NCBI GenBank assembly: GCA_963573385.1
Contig: CAUYLG010026961.1
Coordinates: forward strand, 1 to 64,000
Origin: Cacajao melanocephalus
Lineage: Eukaryota > Chordata > Mammalia > Primates > Pitheciidae
DNA: 64,000 nucleotides
Reading direction: 5' to 3'
This document shows positions 50,900-63,194 of this stretch, piece after piece. Both the position numbers and the translations under genes were made by a program. Below the pieces are notes generated by a model. The model was not told where the DNA came from, did no database searches, and saw only the letters and a program-made list of their open reading frames with translations. How positions within the stretch are numbered: position 1 is the stretch's first letter; the number at the start of each line of letters is the position of its first letter.

Positions 50900-51310
50900 A
50901 ATTGGCATTTGACTGTGTGGTTTATTCAGATTTTTGCCTTGTACTTTCATTATATAACAAACTTTTATATGACATTCTTTGAAAGAAATATCAACAATAA
51001 TTGAATTTCTATAACATTTTCTGTTATGAATAGATGGAAATTAATTTAACTGTTTCTGTATATTGAAATGTTATACTGTTTCCATAGTGAACCTTCTTAT
51101 ATATAAATATTTATATGAATCTGTGATTATATTCTTACCTTAAATCTCTAGAGATAGAATGACTAGGCTAAAATGTAATGATGTTTTAATATTTATATAC
51201 AAATCACTTTCCAGAAATGCTAATAGTTGCACCAACAGTATAAAAGGGAGATCATCTTATACCAACATTGACTTATAAAATTTTTATTTACCAATTTTAT
51301 AAGCAAAGTC
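50900..51310 (-). mobile_element. Old L1 3' fragment, antisense
   Basis: 'gagatagaatgactaggct', 'atacaaatcactttccag', 'atagttgcaccaacagtat' and 'catcttataccaacattgac' are diverged copies of the antisense L1 phrase set around 'gaattgctgggtcaaa ... ctttccagaaaggttgtaccaatt'. Confidence 0.65.
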
Positions 51311-52026
51311 TTTTCTCTTAAGGCCAACATTATATTTATCTTCATTTCTTTATTTTATTTTTTCCATTTTTACCTGTTTTCTAGACTTATTATTTAATAA
51401 TTCCTTTAAAAATACACAATTCCTTCTGAATTGAAGAAAAAAATTATTTTAATCCAAATACTTTATAAAATTTTTCACCATTAGAAATTTTATGTTGATA
51501 TCACTAGAGCAATATATATCAATTTAAAAATATAAACTGTACAAAGAAAAAAATTGATAATTAAATTTTCCTGACATAAATATCTATTACCATACTTATT
51601 ATTAATAATTCTTTTCAGATATATGGTAAATATATTCTGCAGAAGTCTAATGAGTGAGCATGTATGTATGCATGTATGTATTTTTATAGTATATGATAAT
51701 TATATCTTTATATTTTCTGTCTTGGTCTTTTTGGTTTCTTTTTAGTTATTAGATGAATTCTGAGATAAGTCATATGCATATATAAATTTCTGTGTATACC
51801 CTTAAATATTTCCTCAGGATAATTTCCAGAACTGAAATAATCAGAGCATTTCTTTTCTTTTTCTTGAAACTCAAATATTTAACTGAACTTATATTTAAGA
51901 GTTTGTCTATTAAAATTTCATTGAGTCTGATAAACATCAATTTTCAGGTACAGATATTAAACTCTCTGTAATTTTGTATTATTTTATTCCACCTTGTGCA
52001 TCCTTTAAAAAATTCAATCCTATTTC
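51311..52026. other. AT-rich sequence with short repeats
   Basis: (TGTA)n-like run at 51656-51680. 51820-51850 ('cctcaggataatttccag') may be another L1 3' scrap. Otherwise unassigned. Confidence 0.4.
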
Positions 52027-52060
52027 TCAAAAATTTTACACACACACACACACACACACG
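52027..52060 (+). repeat. (CA)n microsatellite
   Basis: ACACAC run of about 12 units followed by GTAC. Confidence 0.9.
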
Positions 52061-52534
52061 TACATATGCTACGTACAGATAAGTTCTCCATAGTAGACAT
52101 GTGCTTTCATTAATTAAATGTTTCTGGTTGATTTTCCTAGGAATTCCTTCACCATTACATAGACACCCCAGACCCATTGCCTTCCTGTCACCACCACTTC
52201 TAATTACTTGGTTCACATCTCAAATTGCAGTTCACTGTAATTAGTCTATTTTTGTCCTGGGATATATTGCATTATTAGATGTGTAGCCTTTAAACACACA
52301 TTGACATAAGTGATAAAACATTGGGAATTCATGTGGGTAAGAACCTGAAATGCTCACGTCTATCTTAGAAAGCAGTTAAATTTTATAATGTACATTTCAA
52401 CTGTAAAGTGGTAGAAAATCAGAGGCAGTAGCTAACCACATTAACCTGAAAGTCTTTTATTCAATTATTTGATCCTCTCTCAAATATTCTGTAAACTAGA
52501 GAGGATTTTGAACCCTATTTCCATCTATCAATAA
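52061..52534. other. No recognised feature
   Basis: Unique sequence. Confidence 0.5.
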
Positions 52535-52660
52535 TGACACAGAAGTCCAAAATCTTTAGTGACATATCTTACGTCCCCAAAGTTGGTGACCCAACTAGGA
52601 ATGAATCTAGGGTCACAGATTTGCTGATTTCTTCTGGCCTCTTTGTAGCACAGGCTAATT
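52535..52660 (-). mobile_element. Possible MIR
   Basis: 'agtgacatatcttacgtcc', 'ttggtgacccaactagg' and 'aatgaatctagggtcac' fall in the order of antisense MIR but with weak identity. Confidence 0.4.
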
Positions 52661-54635
52661 TGGAAGTAAACAAAATGAGCCTAATTATATCTTTCATGAG
52701 CTTTATTTTCCAGGGACAAATCATCTTATGCCAGGTTGTATGTCATTGTGCCAATATTGGCACTTTTAATATAAAAGCAAAACCAAATTGTTGACATAGT
52801 TGTTGAAATGCTCATTTGGTTACACACATATTAATAGTTTTGATGCCCTTTAATAAAATGGAATATTTAGTTTTTAATTTGTCACTAAGACTATTATGCC
52901 AGCTCCTGGAGTCTAAATGCCTACAGCTGGTTGTTAATAAGAGTGAGGTAGGAAATCTGATTTCTTTATGAAATAAGTAACATTCATGATCACAGTTGCA
53001 CTTTCAATTCTGGGCAGTGGTCCCATGACTCCAAGCTCAGAAATTTATTCTGTTAATTGCAGAGAGCACAAAAGAGACCTGGCTGATGAGTGAAAACCAG
53101 CTCTTGGTATTTGCTATTCAGCTAGAGTTATTTCTCCTGCTGGTACATTGCATACACTTACATAAAGAGTTGCTTATTATATATGCCTAATTACAACACT
53201 TTTATCCAAGACTATAATCACAATACCTTAAAATAAAACATTGTGATGGATTTGTTCTCTTGAAAGAATGCAAAACTTTTTTCTTCTGATATTGTAGTAT
53301 TTTGGGTGTTTATTTGCTTATAAACTAGTTATAATGTTGGAAAAGATTTAATTTTAATCCGCTTGTATTTTACTGGAAGTTATAATTACGTTTTAAATAT
53401 TATTTCAGTAAGAATATATTTGCTCATTAAATACACGAGTGTAAATATTGACATAAATACAGATATATGCATATATAGAATACATATATATATATGTATA
53501 TATAGAAAGAGACTCAATATAAAACATGCCTACAGTGTGTCAGACACTGTTAGAAAATTTGTGATAAAAACAGTTGCATAAAATGTCTTCAGATATCACA
53601 GCTTCTTTTCACATTGCAAGTCAAAACTTACATAGTAATTTAAATGCAAACCTATTCCCTGTCAACCAAGACTGAAGTTGTCAAAAAGCCGCTGATATTC
53701 ATACAAAGTTCTGAGCAGATATCTGTACCTGTCTTTCAATTATCGACATTTCCTTTTGCATATGATTATCATTTTGTTACAAATAATCTATAACTTTGCT
53801 CTCTGCTTGTGGGCTTTTGAGATAAATGGAAATGAAAGGCAGATTGAGAAAAAATATGCTATTATAATGTGTACTAATACTGATATTGCTTAGATGGATT
53901 CAGAACTGTTTTCATCAAAGTTGTCCAAATAAAGCTTCAATGAGCTCAAAACATGCTATGACAGATTATGTTCAACATCAGAATGTTATTTACATGCTAT
54001 GCTATTTAGAGTTTTAAAAACTTAATCAGAATAATATGAACAAAGAAAGAATGTGATAGAAATGTTTCTGACTTCCTTAATCTTACTGGTCAAGATAATG
54101 TATTGAAAATATTTATAGATAATGTGCCACATAAAATGATCAGATCAGAAATTGCGTTCATATTTTCTTTGATCTATACAACTGAAAAATGCTATTCATT
54201 ATTTTATTTATGTCTGTGTAACAAGTATTTATTAAATGTTTTTAATTTCCAAGACTATGTGCATTGTGTCTGAACACCACTCAGTATTTGCTGCTACATC
54301 AGAATTTTTAAAATAATAAGGAACTTTATTGTTTAATTTGTCTATTTCTCACTTAAGTGGAATAGATTTGACCTCATTAAACTGAATATTTGTTTATTAG
54401 TGATTAAGGGTAGCAGTATTTTTTAAAACCTTGAAATATTCAGCTGTGAATATGTTCAAATAATCTTAAAAAATATTTGAGAAACTTTCTCATAAAATTT
54501 TAATTTATTTATATGATTAGTTAATTAATGCCTTGAAAAATTATATACCAAGCACCTAACATATAACAATACTGCCATATACTATAGCAGTACAACTATT
54601 TCTATATATGAGGTAAGTATATACTATATAGCAGT
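52661..54635. other. No recognised feature
   Basis: AT-rich unique sequence with a short (TA)n at 53483-53500. Confidence 0.5.
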
Positions 54636-54640
54636 ATATA

Positions 54641-54673
<33 letters not shown>
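54636..54673 (+). repeat. (TG)n/(TA)n compound microsatellite
   Basis: TGTGTGTGTG followed by a long uninterrupted TATATA run. Confidence 0.9.
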
Positions 54674-54984
54674 GGGCTACAATACTGCGTAGAATAAATA
54701 TAGTCTATGATTTCATGAAGAATTTAGACTACTGGGAAAGTTTATTGTTGATTAGGTCATGAATATACATAATTAGTTATATGCTCTATTAAGTTTTACG
54801 TAAGGTAAGTACAGAGGGCAATGAAAACATATGATACACAGACAGAATAATAACTAATGGAATGTAGGAGAGAGAAAGAAAATATCAAAGATTAAACTTT
54901 AGGTCTTTGCTGCAGAGACAGGTGGGAACATTCAGAGATAGGGGGATCTGAAGATATCATGTTGCAAAACTTCATAGGATACAA

Positions 54985-55200
54985 TTCCCAGATTTGCAAT
55001 GAAGACCCTTAAAGTCGATTTGGTAATTTTGCAATTGAGCTCCATTGGAAACATCCAAAAAAGGTTTTCAAGCAAGCAGATGGATACAGGAGTTGAAAAC
55101 TCAGAGAGAATACTTGAAATGGAGAAATACATTTATAAACTACAGGTGGCAGAGGATAAATGAGGCCATGTGACAAAAAAGACTTAAAATGAGAAAAGTA
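54985..55200 (-). mobile_element. L2 internal fragment, antisense
   Basis: 'ccattggaaacatccaaaa', 'caagcaagcagatggatac', 'aggagttgaaaactcagag' and 'gcagaggataaatgaggcc' match, in order, the reverse of the L2 reverse-transcriptase region ('gagacatccaagtgga ... gtaggcagttggatata ... gagctcaggggagag'). Confidence 0.6.
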
Positions 55201-55892
55201 CCTATAAAATTTAAATATTTTAAGTCCTAGTAGTAGATTTGAGCAAAAATTGGAAATTGAAAAAAGAATAAGAGAAATAGAATGAAAATCAAGAGGTATA
55301 CAACCACAGAGTCACAGTTGACTATTTTAAGGAAGTATTATGATGTGATATGATTGAATGTCAATGATAGATAAACAATGCTGATAACTGAAATATCCAC
55401 TTGAGTTCATAACATAATGGTCATTAACTCATGACAATGTGACCAAATTTAAAAGCAAACAATCTCAGTATATGGAATGAACATTACAAATTATAATGTT
55501 TCTCATTTTATTCAGTGTTGCTTTCAAAATACTGTAAAAGAAGTTCATTAATATAATTTTAACACCACAAGGATTAATTTTACTTAATTTTGATTCCCTT
55601 TTGTCTTTCTTTGCACAAACTTCCAAACATATTTGTTTATGTACTACGTTTTTTTGGTGGTGAAGCGTGGTAACAATAATCTCCTTATATGCTTGCATGA
55701 ATGTAGGCTTTACTTTTGGGAATTATACATTTCATGCCTATGAAAATCTTCTAAAAATTGTACAATTAAGTTTCACTGTCCATTTAAATTTTGTTTTCTT
55801 TTGTTCATATTCTCCTTAGGGATCTCAGTGCATAATAAGGGAAAATGTTCAGGAGTGGGAGTACAATGAAGGAAAACAATTAAGTCCATGAC
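55201..55892. other. No recognised feature
   Basis: AT-rich unique sequence. A minus-strand open frame (55465-55698) has no domain. Confidence 0.5.
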
Positions 55893-56095
55893 TATTAACC
55901 AGGCCAACCCTGCAAGGATATCACAATCACCTGGAGAGCTTAAAAAATGCTAATGACTATTTCTCACCTATGAAGATATGATGTAATTAATATGCAGCTA
56001 TAGCCAAGTACTGTGATTTTTAAAAAAGTCTTCTTCTCTTTTCCCACCTCGATGATTTTAGTTGTCTGATAGAATTGAGAAGCACTGATGGTATT
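55893..56095 (+). mobile_element. MER5A-type hAT element
   Basis: 'actattaaccaggccaacc', 'cacaatcacctggagagc', 'ttaaaaaatgctaatgac', 'gtactgtgatttttaaaaaag' and 'aattgagaagcactg' occur with the near-palindromic layout of this element. Confidence 0.78.
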
Positions 56096-56399
56096 GGCTT
56101 TCTCCCACCCCTTCCCCTACTATACTATTAAATGAGCGTACATTACTGAGATATTACTGAGTGAGTGTAATAAGAGGGACATGAATTGCTTCCTAAATTA
56201 GTCTCTTTCCCCAAGTAACATTTATTGTATAAGTACCATCCTGCAATCCAGATGAGTCTAACATAAAAACATATATACAGAAAAGAAGATAAGGAATTAG
56301 ATGCTAGGGAATATTTCAACCAATTTGAAAACTGTAAGAAATAATGAAATAAATATTCTATAATTTAAAAATACAAAATCTTAACTTTAACATTTATTT
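56096..56399. other. No recognised feature
   Basis: Unique sequence. Confidence 0.5.
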
Positions 56400-57015
56400 G
56401 AGGATTTTGTCATTGTCTGGGCAGAACAAAAACCAAGATTAGTAAACTTGTAGATAGTTTAAAAAAAATAAACTGAAGCAGAAAGGATGAAAAAAAAATG
56501 AAAAGGAAAAAAAAAACACATCAGATTATAAGAGGTATAGCAGATGCATAGAGTCCCAGAGGAGAGAAGAAAGAAATGAAACAGAAGCAATATTTGAAAG
56601 AATAGTGGCTGATACATTTCTCAAAGTAATGAAATATATTAACCCACATATTCAAGAAAGAACAACATTGCACTCAGCAGTACATTGCCATCAAACTGTA
56701 AAAATCCAAAAATCTTAATTTCAGTCAGAGAAAAATGATTACCCTCAAAAGAACAATAATGATATTAAATTTATTTATAAACAAATCAGTTGAAAGCCAG
56801 AATATGATGGAATAACTTTAAGAATATGAAAATAACAAAAGTAAAAATACAGAATTATAAAATTCTTGTAAAAATATCCAAAAATGAAGATGATGTAGAT
56901 ATTTACAGAACAATAGAATCCTCAGCAGACTATCACTTTAAAAATGTATACTAAAAGGAGCTTTACAGATGGAAGAAACTTTGTCTCATTTGGAAGCATA
57001 GAACCTTGAAAAGTA
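56400..57015 (+). mobile_element. HAL1 / old L1 ORF1-region relic, sense
   Basis: 'gagtcccagaggagagaag', 'gaagcaatatttgaaagaat', 'gtggctgatacatttctc', 'gccatcaaactgtaaaaatc', 'ggagctttacagatggaag' and 'tttggaagcatagaacc' follow L1/HAL1 ORF1 and the trailing HAL1 3' part. The run from ORF1 straight to a 3' end favours HAL1 over L1. Confidence 0.65.
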
Positions 57016-57234
57016 TAGCATGTACTGAAGTGTGTAATAAACTCTAATATGTTTACAACAAAAATGAAAGTGTCTTTTGAGGTTTAATACCTAAATAAAC
57101 ACGTTGGCAACTGCAGCGAGGTCCTACCTGGTTTTCTCCAATGGGACCCTCAACACTCACCCCACACTCCCAATAAGCAAGTGGATATCCAGCTTCCAAA
57201 GAGCTTTACTTTTTTTGAGCCAAGTTTTTTTTTT

Positions 57235-57420
57235 CCTGCCCCCTCTAAGTTACAGCATTTTAAATGACTTCCCATTACAATTGGAATAACATCTAAATCC
57301 AGTCTCCTGACATACCCTCCAATACTAGTTCCAGGGACTAGTTCCTGTCACCCTACAACCTCGTAACATTAAATTCTCCACATAAGAGAGCTTGTAACTG
57401 ATAGAATAAGATTAAGGCTT
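57235..57420 (+). mobile_element. Possible L2 fragment, sense
   Basis: 'atgacttcccattacaattgg', 'ataacatctaaatccag' and 'cctgtcaccctacaacctc' echo the L2 series 'tggcttcccat...agtaaaagccaaagtcc ... ctacatgatctggccc'. Weak. Confidence 0.45.
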
Positions 57421-57814
57421 AGGTCATCTTAAATCCACATCATGTCCCCTGCTAAAAGAAGTTCAGATTTTAAGTTAGAAGGATCTTTTCATTATCTCTC
57501 TCTCTCTGATAATTGCTTTTTGATGTTTAATAGATTTACCCTAATGTGTATTCTCCTTAAGAGACTATCTAGCAAATACTTAAGTCTGAAGCATACACTC
57601 CATAAGTACTACTACCCTGGTGTCTTTCTTTTATTTTAGCCCAAGGATGTTTGTGTAAATATATTTGATATGGTCTTATGCTGAAGAAAGAACAACGACA
57701 TTAAAGTACCTGGAAGTCTGGACTTATTTTCCTGTTGATATTTGGTGAAATGTATCTGATATATCACATGGAATGATTTTAGACCATATAAATGATCTTT
57801 ATTAATTTTTAACA
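57421..57814. other. No recognised feature
   Basis: Unique sequence with a short (CT)n at about 57498-57507. Confidence 0.5.
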
Positions 57815-58015
57815 CATTCTTCTATACATTTTATTTAATGTCTATTGTATGCCAATCATTTTTCTGGGTACTGTGTATAAAGAGAAAAGAGACATAATGT
57901 CCCTACTCTCCTAGAAAACATTTTCTAATGAAGCAGAAAGCTGATGACAAATAAATACATAATAAAGTCATTACACAGTGCAAAGTATATGAAAGAAATA
58001 ACCACAAAAACGTGG
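57815..58015 (-). mobile_element. L2 3' end, antisense
   Basis: 'gtctattgtatgccaatca', 'tctgggtactgtgtataaag', 'gtccctactctcctagaaa', 'gctgatgacaaataaatac' and 'ttacacagtgcaaagtat' follow the reversed L2 3' end closely. Confidence 0.82.
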
Positions 58016-58809
58016 GTGCTAAAATACAGAATAAGGGAAATCAGAAGAACTTCAAAACTTACAAAGAAAATTGTTATTAATGCTGCTATTAGTTTTGCGT
58101 AATGAAACTGTAAGATTGTACTTCCTTAACTAAGTAAAATACTTGCAGCTAACAGCGTATTTAAAAAAAAGAATTATGTGGTCCATTCAGTGTTACAAAA
58201 TGCCTTCATGTGTCTAGAGTTGAACATTTAAATGAATTCTCACTTTTCTTTATGATTATCTAGATTTACATGTCTCAATTAAATCATAAAATATTTCCCA
58301 TAGTACTTCTATCCAACACATTAACAACCAATTGCTTTGACCTTCATTTATTCCCTTTAGGTGAATGTTGAAAGGCTTTGCCAGAAGAAAGATTTCTGGT
58401 TATCTTTGAATATTTCTGTGGTTTGGAATGGAGACTGCTTCTGCTACCACATGCAGTAGGTGATTTTATACCTTTCAAGAGCAGGCAGATGGTCGAAGCA
58501 GATGGGACATATTTATAATCCCACATATCCCCATTGAGCAGTCATTTAAACATCTGGGTTTGAGAAAGGGTCACCAGTGCTGGAATGAGTTCAAATGTTT
58601 TATAACCTGCTTCACCTATCCCATCATGTACATAATGATAGTTACCAATTCTCAAAGCATTAGACTGCTCAAGTTCTTTCTCCCGCTTTTTAAATCCATT
58701 CTGTACTTTTTACTCTGAAGCAAACTATTCTCAGTAAAAAACATAAAAATAAAAATAAGATATGATGATGCATTTATGCATTTGTAAAAGCAATGGCTAG
58801 TATTCTGGA
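58016..58809. other. No recognised feature
   Basis: Unique AT-rich sequence; frames present carry no domain. Confidence 0.5.
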
Positions 58810-58885
58810 CACTTAGTATATGCAAGACATTGTGATAACAACTTACATCCATTATCGTATTCAATCCAATAAACTGTCTCCATAA
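58810..58885 (-). mobile_element. Probable MIR 3' part
   Basis: 'cttagtatatgcaagacat', 'aacttacatccattatcg' and 'attcaatccaataaactg' follow antisense MIR ('tactatgtgccaggca ... ttacatgtattaactcatttaatcctcaca'). Confidence 0.5.
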
Positions 58886-58935
58886 GCTGAACACTTTCAT
58901 CACCCCATTCCCTAAATCCATCGGAGTAAAAAAAT

Positions 58936-58970
58936 ATGCAAAGGATATGCAAAGATATGCAAAGGATTCA
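58936..58970 (+). repeat. Three tandem ATATGCAAAG(G) units
   Basis: The unit ATATGCAAAGG occurs three times with 11-13 bp spacing. Each unit holds an octamer-like ATGCAAA core. Confidence 0.85.
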
Positions 58971-59401
58971 ACATCCTCGCAATAAGATGAATCCAAGTTT
59001 TTCAGGGACCTCATTCTTCTCCACCAGTCTGCATACTGGTGGAGACACTATTCCACACTGATGGAATTGCCTACTTAGAAATGATGCCTCTCTAGCACCA
59101 TAAAAATATATGATTAGATATGGAGAGAACGTTACAAAGAACATTATTCTGGAATCTAATAGTAAAAATCACTTTAATTTTCTGCTATTTGTTTTCCAAC
59201 ACCATAACAAGCCCAGTACCAAATACAAACTTTTAAGGATAAGGAAAGGAGCAAAAAACTTACTCCCATTTCAAAGTTTAAGACGGCTGAGTGTTTGACT
59301 CATGGCATTAGGCAAAATCAAAGCAAAATAAAATTTTCAGGAATGTATAAACCTCTTAAATTATTATGTACTACATTACATGTAGCTATATCTCTTTGCT
59401 C
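58971..59401. other. No recognised feature
   Basis: Unique sequence. Confidence 0.5.
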
Positions 59402-59697
59402 TTGCAGTGGCTAAGGCCTGTAATCCCAGCACTTTGGGAGGTGGAGGAGGGTAGATCACCTGAGGTCAGGAGTTTGAGACCAGCCTGGACAACATGATGA
59501 AACCCCATCTTTACTAAAAATACAAAAATCAGCTGGGCATGTTGGCACACGCCTGTAATCCCAGCTACTCAGAAGGCTAAGGCAGCAAAATTGCTTGAAT
59601 ACAGGAGAAAGAGGGTTGCAGTGAGCCAAGATCATGCCACTGCACTCTAGCCTGAGCAGCAGAGCAAAAAACAACAAAAACAGAAAACAACAACAAA
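59402..59697 (+). mobile_element. Alu, sense strand
   Basis: 'gtaatcccagcactttggg', 'ggtcaggagtttgagacc', 'tactaaaaatacaaaaatcagc' and 'gtgagccaagatcatgcc', with an A/CAA-rich tail at 59667-59697. It lacks the first few bases. AluS-like. The minus-strand open frame over it is the usual antisense Alu frame. Confidence 0.95.
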
Positions 59698-60576
59698 ATA
59701 TATATAGAAAGAATACTTAATATAATGTATGTAATCTTATTGATTTGAGGTAAGATTTACATATCAGAAAAGTGGGAAGGACAATTCAATACATATACTA
59801 TCTCATATATAATCAAAACTAATTTGAATAGGTACTTCATAAAATATCACTGACTAAGCTAGAAACTGGGTGGGTTACATGAGACTATGAATAAGCAAAA
59901 ACAGGACAGAGACATCCCCTATAGACACACCAGCCCTAATCTCTCTTTCCTCTGTTTTACTCCTCACTTTGCAAGTGTCAGCTTAGTGGCATCCTCTTAC
60001 TCTCTTGTGCCTGGCTTAGCTGCTTCTTTCAGGAAATTCCATAATTCCCTTTTCTGACTTCTATAACAGGAACTCAACACGGTGCATAGCACAAATGTGA
60101 TATTGCCAGCAGCTGAATAGGATAGCTCTTCTATTATCAAAAGGCTCTTTGTTTTCTATTTTTACTAAATATATTTTTCTAAATATATATTTTTACAACA
60201 TTTATCTGACTTTTCTCACTGGAGGTTTCATCTTATTCACATAGGCTACAGAATCTCTAACAGTTTTTTTTTAGAAATTAATCTAATATAACAATTGAAC
60301 AACAGATTTAACTACCACTTGTTTGCACCTCTGAGCAGTCTGCTATGATATGTGCTTCTATATTATAATGATGAAAGTTGAACACCAATCTACTGAGAAG
60401 TATAGACAAGCACAAATAGACGTGGAAATGCATATCAGGTATTTTCACACACAAGCTATAAAATCCTCATTTGTAGTGAATAACTTCTAAGGTAAGATTG
60501 ATTCCAAGAGTTTGTAAGAGAGCTAGAAGGGTCAGTAAACATTTTAGGAAATAGAGATAATCTGTAAATGAAACTT
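59698..60576. other. No recognised feature
   Basis: AT-rich unique sequence. Confidence 0.5.
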
Positions 60577-60868
60577 TTTTTTTGAGACAGGGTCTTACTT
60601 TGTTGCCCAGGCTAGAGTGCAGTGGCACAATTTCAGCTCATTGCAGCCTCAAACTCTCAGGCTCAAGTGATTCTCTCACGTCAGCCTCCCAAAGCTACTG
60701 GGACTACAGGCATGCACCACCATGCCTGGCTAATTTTTTGGATTTTTTGTAGAGACAGGGTTTCATCATGTTTCCCAGGCTGGCCTCGAACTCCTGAGCT
60801 CAGGTGATCCTCCCTCATTGGCATCCCTAGTTCTGGGATTACAGACATGAGCCACTCTGCCCAGTCTC
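60577..60868 (-). mobile_element. AluJ-like element
   Basis: Antisense Alu: T9, 'gagacagggtcttactttg', 'gcagcctcaaactctcagg', 'tgtagagacagggtttcat' and 'gagccactctgcccagtc'. 'agacagggtctt' and 'tcaaactct' are J-type diagnostic text. Confidence 0.93.
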
Positions 60869-61830
60869 TTTAGCTGAAACTTAATGGAATGGAGAATTTT
60901 ACCAACTTGTAAGTGGCAAGAAGAGCATTAAAACAGCAGAAACAGAGTGAAAGAATGGAAGATGTATAAGTAGAAATTTATGAGTGATATGCATGAATAG
61001 ACAGCTCATCAAAATACTTTAATACTCGAAAACCCCTTGAACAATAACCCAAATCAGGCTTTCAGTAAAAAATGTAGAATTGAAAGTAAATACTTCAAAT
61101 AAAAGAATCATTAATTTTTTAATTGACTATGAGTTGTAACAAAAAACTATTTGTAGTTTATCAGCGTCTTGTTCTTGGATGCTTTCTCCAATGTGGGCTC
61201 TTATTTTAAAATCTATACCAGGAAATTTCAAAGAAGACAAACTTCTCTTATGGAATATTTGAGGATTAGGTTTGGTTTCTGAAGTTTAATTATTCTATTA
61301 TATCAATCTGCAAAATGGATTCTATTAGTCATATAATTATACTCAAATCTTCTAATATAGAGCAAATGATATAGTTGTCAATACACATGATACCATATCA
61401 TACTTATCTTACATTGTTGTAGTGTAAGATTGGCAAGAGCCAATCTCAAAATATGAATTTGGATTTTACTATCTCCTTCATTTAATATTTGGCAATGACC
61501 AGGAACTAGTGCTCAGCCATTGTTCTCTGCTTACTGAGACTTGTATACCACAATGATTTTCTAAAGTGGCTGGTAACATTTCTTGTGACAACTCTCTCTG
61601 ACTAATAAGAAATGACAGAAGATGTGGGAGAGTTAGTCAAATCAATCAAGCTCAAGGAAAACTTCACCAAGTTAACTCTGTTCATTCAGGACAAAGATTA
61701 TTGCCTTAACTTAATAATTACTCAGTAATGTGGACAGTCATGATTTCTAAGAATTCTCCAAAACAATTTGATTAGACTATCATGAAGCTTAAACTAACAT
61801 AATATATACAATTTATACACATTTCATAAA
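60869..61830. other. No recognised feature
   Basis: AT-rich unique sequence. Confidence 0.5.
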
Positions 61831-61932
61831 AATGAAAAGTTGAATAACTCCCTGACTAAAGTATAACTCTAAAACCTCATATAAAAGAACATTTCACTTG
61901 TCCCTGTATTTCATAAATTTCCAAGCATTATG
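61831..61932 (+). repeat. Copy A of an unassigned ~103-bp duplicated segment
   Basis: CCCTGACTAAAGTATAACTC, then CTAAAACCTCATATAAAAG, TTTCACTTGTCCCTGTATTT and CATAAATTTCCAAGCATTAT. The same string with scattered substitutions recurs at 63092-63194. No known family recognised. Confidence 0.85.
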
Positions 61933-61979
61933 AATTAATTGTACATGGATTGGTTTATTTGGGATAACTAAAGTTTTTC

Positions 61980-62350
61980 TGTTTTCAGGGCTTGACTCTT
62001 CTGACTCATACTCTCCCCAAAGCATATACGTCTACATTTTTTATCGAAAAATTGGAAATCCATCAACTTCTAAAAGCCACAGTTTTGCCTGCTTTTTAAC
62101 AAACTCATTTTGATGTGAAACATGATTAGAGCAGCTGCGAGCCTATTTGTCACCTTCATTGACCCACTTAGTGTAAAAATCTACACACTTCAAAAATATT
62201 AAAACTGAAGCGCTTTCCCTGCTTATTTCTGAAACGTATCTGAAACCAACCAAAGCTTTTTGATAACCATTTAAAGTCCTTTACATTTGGAGCAAAAATA
62301 GAAGTACATTTTCCTTCAACTGAAGCTTTATTGTTTATAACCAGAGGGTA
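61980..62350. promoter_or_regulatory. Candidate conserved non-coding segment
   Basis: Repeat-free, with a block at 62120-62175 (GATTAGAGCAGCTGCGAGCC, then TTTGTCACCTTCATTGACCC) combining a homeodomain-type ATTA, an E-box CAGCTG and TGTCA-like cores. Enhancer function is inference only. Confidence 0.3.
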
Positions 62351-62439
62351 ATTTTTTAAAGTATAAATATATTCAATTCATTGATCCATAGTTTCTCATA
62401 AACAACACGTATTATACACAATGATTAGTTTGCCTTTTT

Positions 62440-62572
62440 TTTTCTAGATGAGGAAACAGAATCTTAAGAGGCAAAGCAACAAGACCACAGCAACAGAACG
62501 AGAAATCTGAGGGGGCAAATTTCAAACCACAGCAGTTTGACTCCAGTATGCTTCCTCTTCACCTGCTTTCTG
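62440..62572 (-). mobile_element. MIR SINE
   Basis: Antisense MIR: 'tagatgaggaaacagaatc', 'gcaacaagaccacagcaac', 'aatttcaaaccacagcag' and 'tttgactccagtatgc'. Confidence 0.8.
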
Positions 62573-63091
62573 GTCTTTACTCCAATCTTTCTAGCTCTGG
62601 ACAGTAACTTAGAGGAAGAAAGATGATCTCAGCTTTCATTCTAGGAAATAATTTTTGACCTATTTGTTAACAGACCCTTAAAATGTATCTGCTTTTTTAT
62701 GAAAAGATTTTTAAACTTTTTCCTGAGTTGGGACAATCATTAGCATTTCAGTGACACATTTACAAAATACTTATACAGACAATATTCACTAGTGTATATT
62801 TTCCTCTCCTCTGTTATCAATCCTCCCTTCTTACTACTTTCTACTTTACAATTCTGAAACATTTTTAGACATAAATCAATCTTATCAGGGACTAAATCCT
62901 CAGATAAACGATATTTAAACATGTTTCTTTTGTTGTTACATGTTATTGTCATACCTGACATATCAACATTTTTCCTATCATAGGAATTAACTCACTTTTG
63001 CAGGTCGCATTCTAGTATACTTACCTTCATGCCATTATCAAGCAGTATTCTCAGAAGACAACCTTGATTTCTCTTAAGAGCTTTTTTTAAA
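62573..63091. other. No recognised feature
   Basis: Unique sequence; a minus-strand frame at 62740-62961 has no domain. Confidence 0.5.
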
Positions 63092-63194
63092 TAATGAAAT
63101 GTGGAAAAATTCCCTGACTAAAGTATATCTCTAAAACCTCATGTAAAAAAAATTTCACTTATCCTTACATTTCATAAATTTCTAAACATTATTA
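63092..63194 (+). repeat. Copy B of the ~103-bp duplicated segment
   Basis: Direct-orientation copy of 61831-61932, about 1.26 kb downstream. Identity is roughly 80-85 per cent by eye over the aligned part and is lost abruptly after 'aacattat'. Confidence 0.85.
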
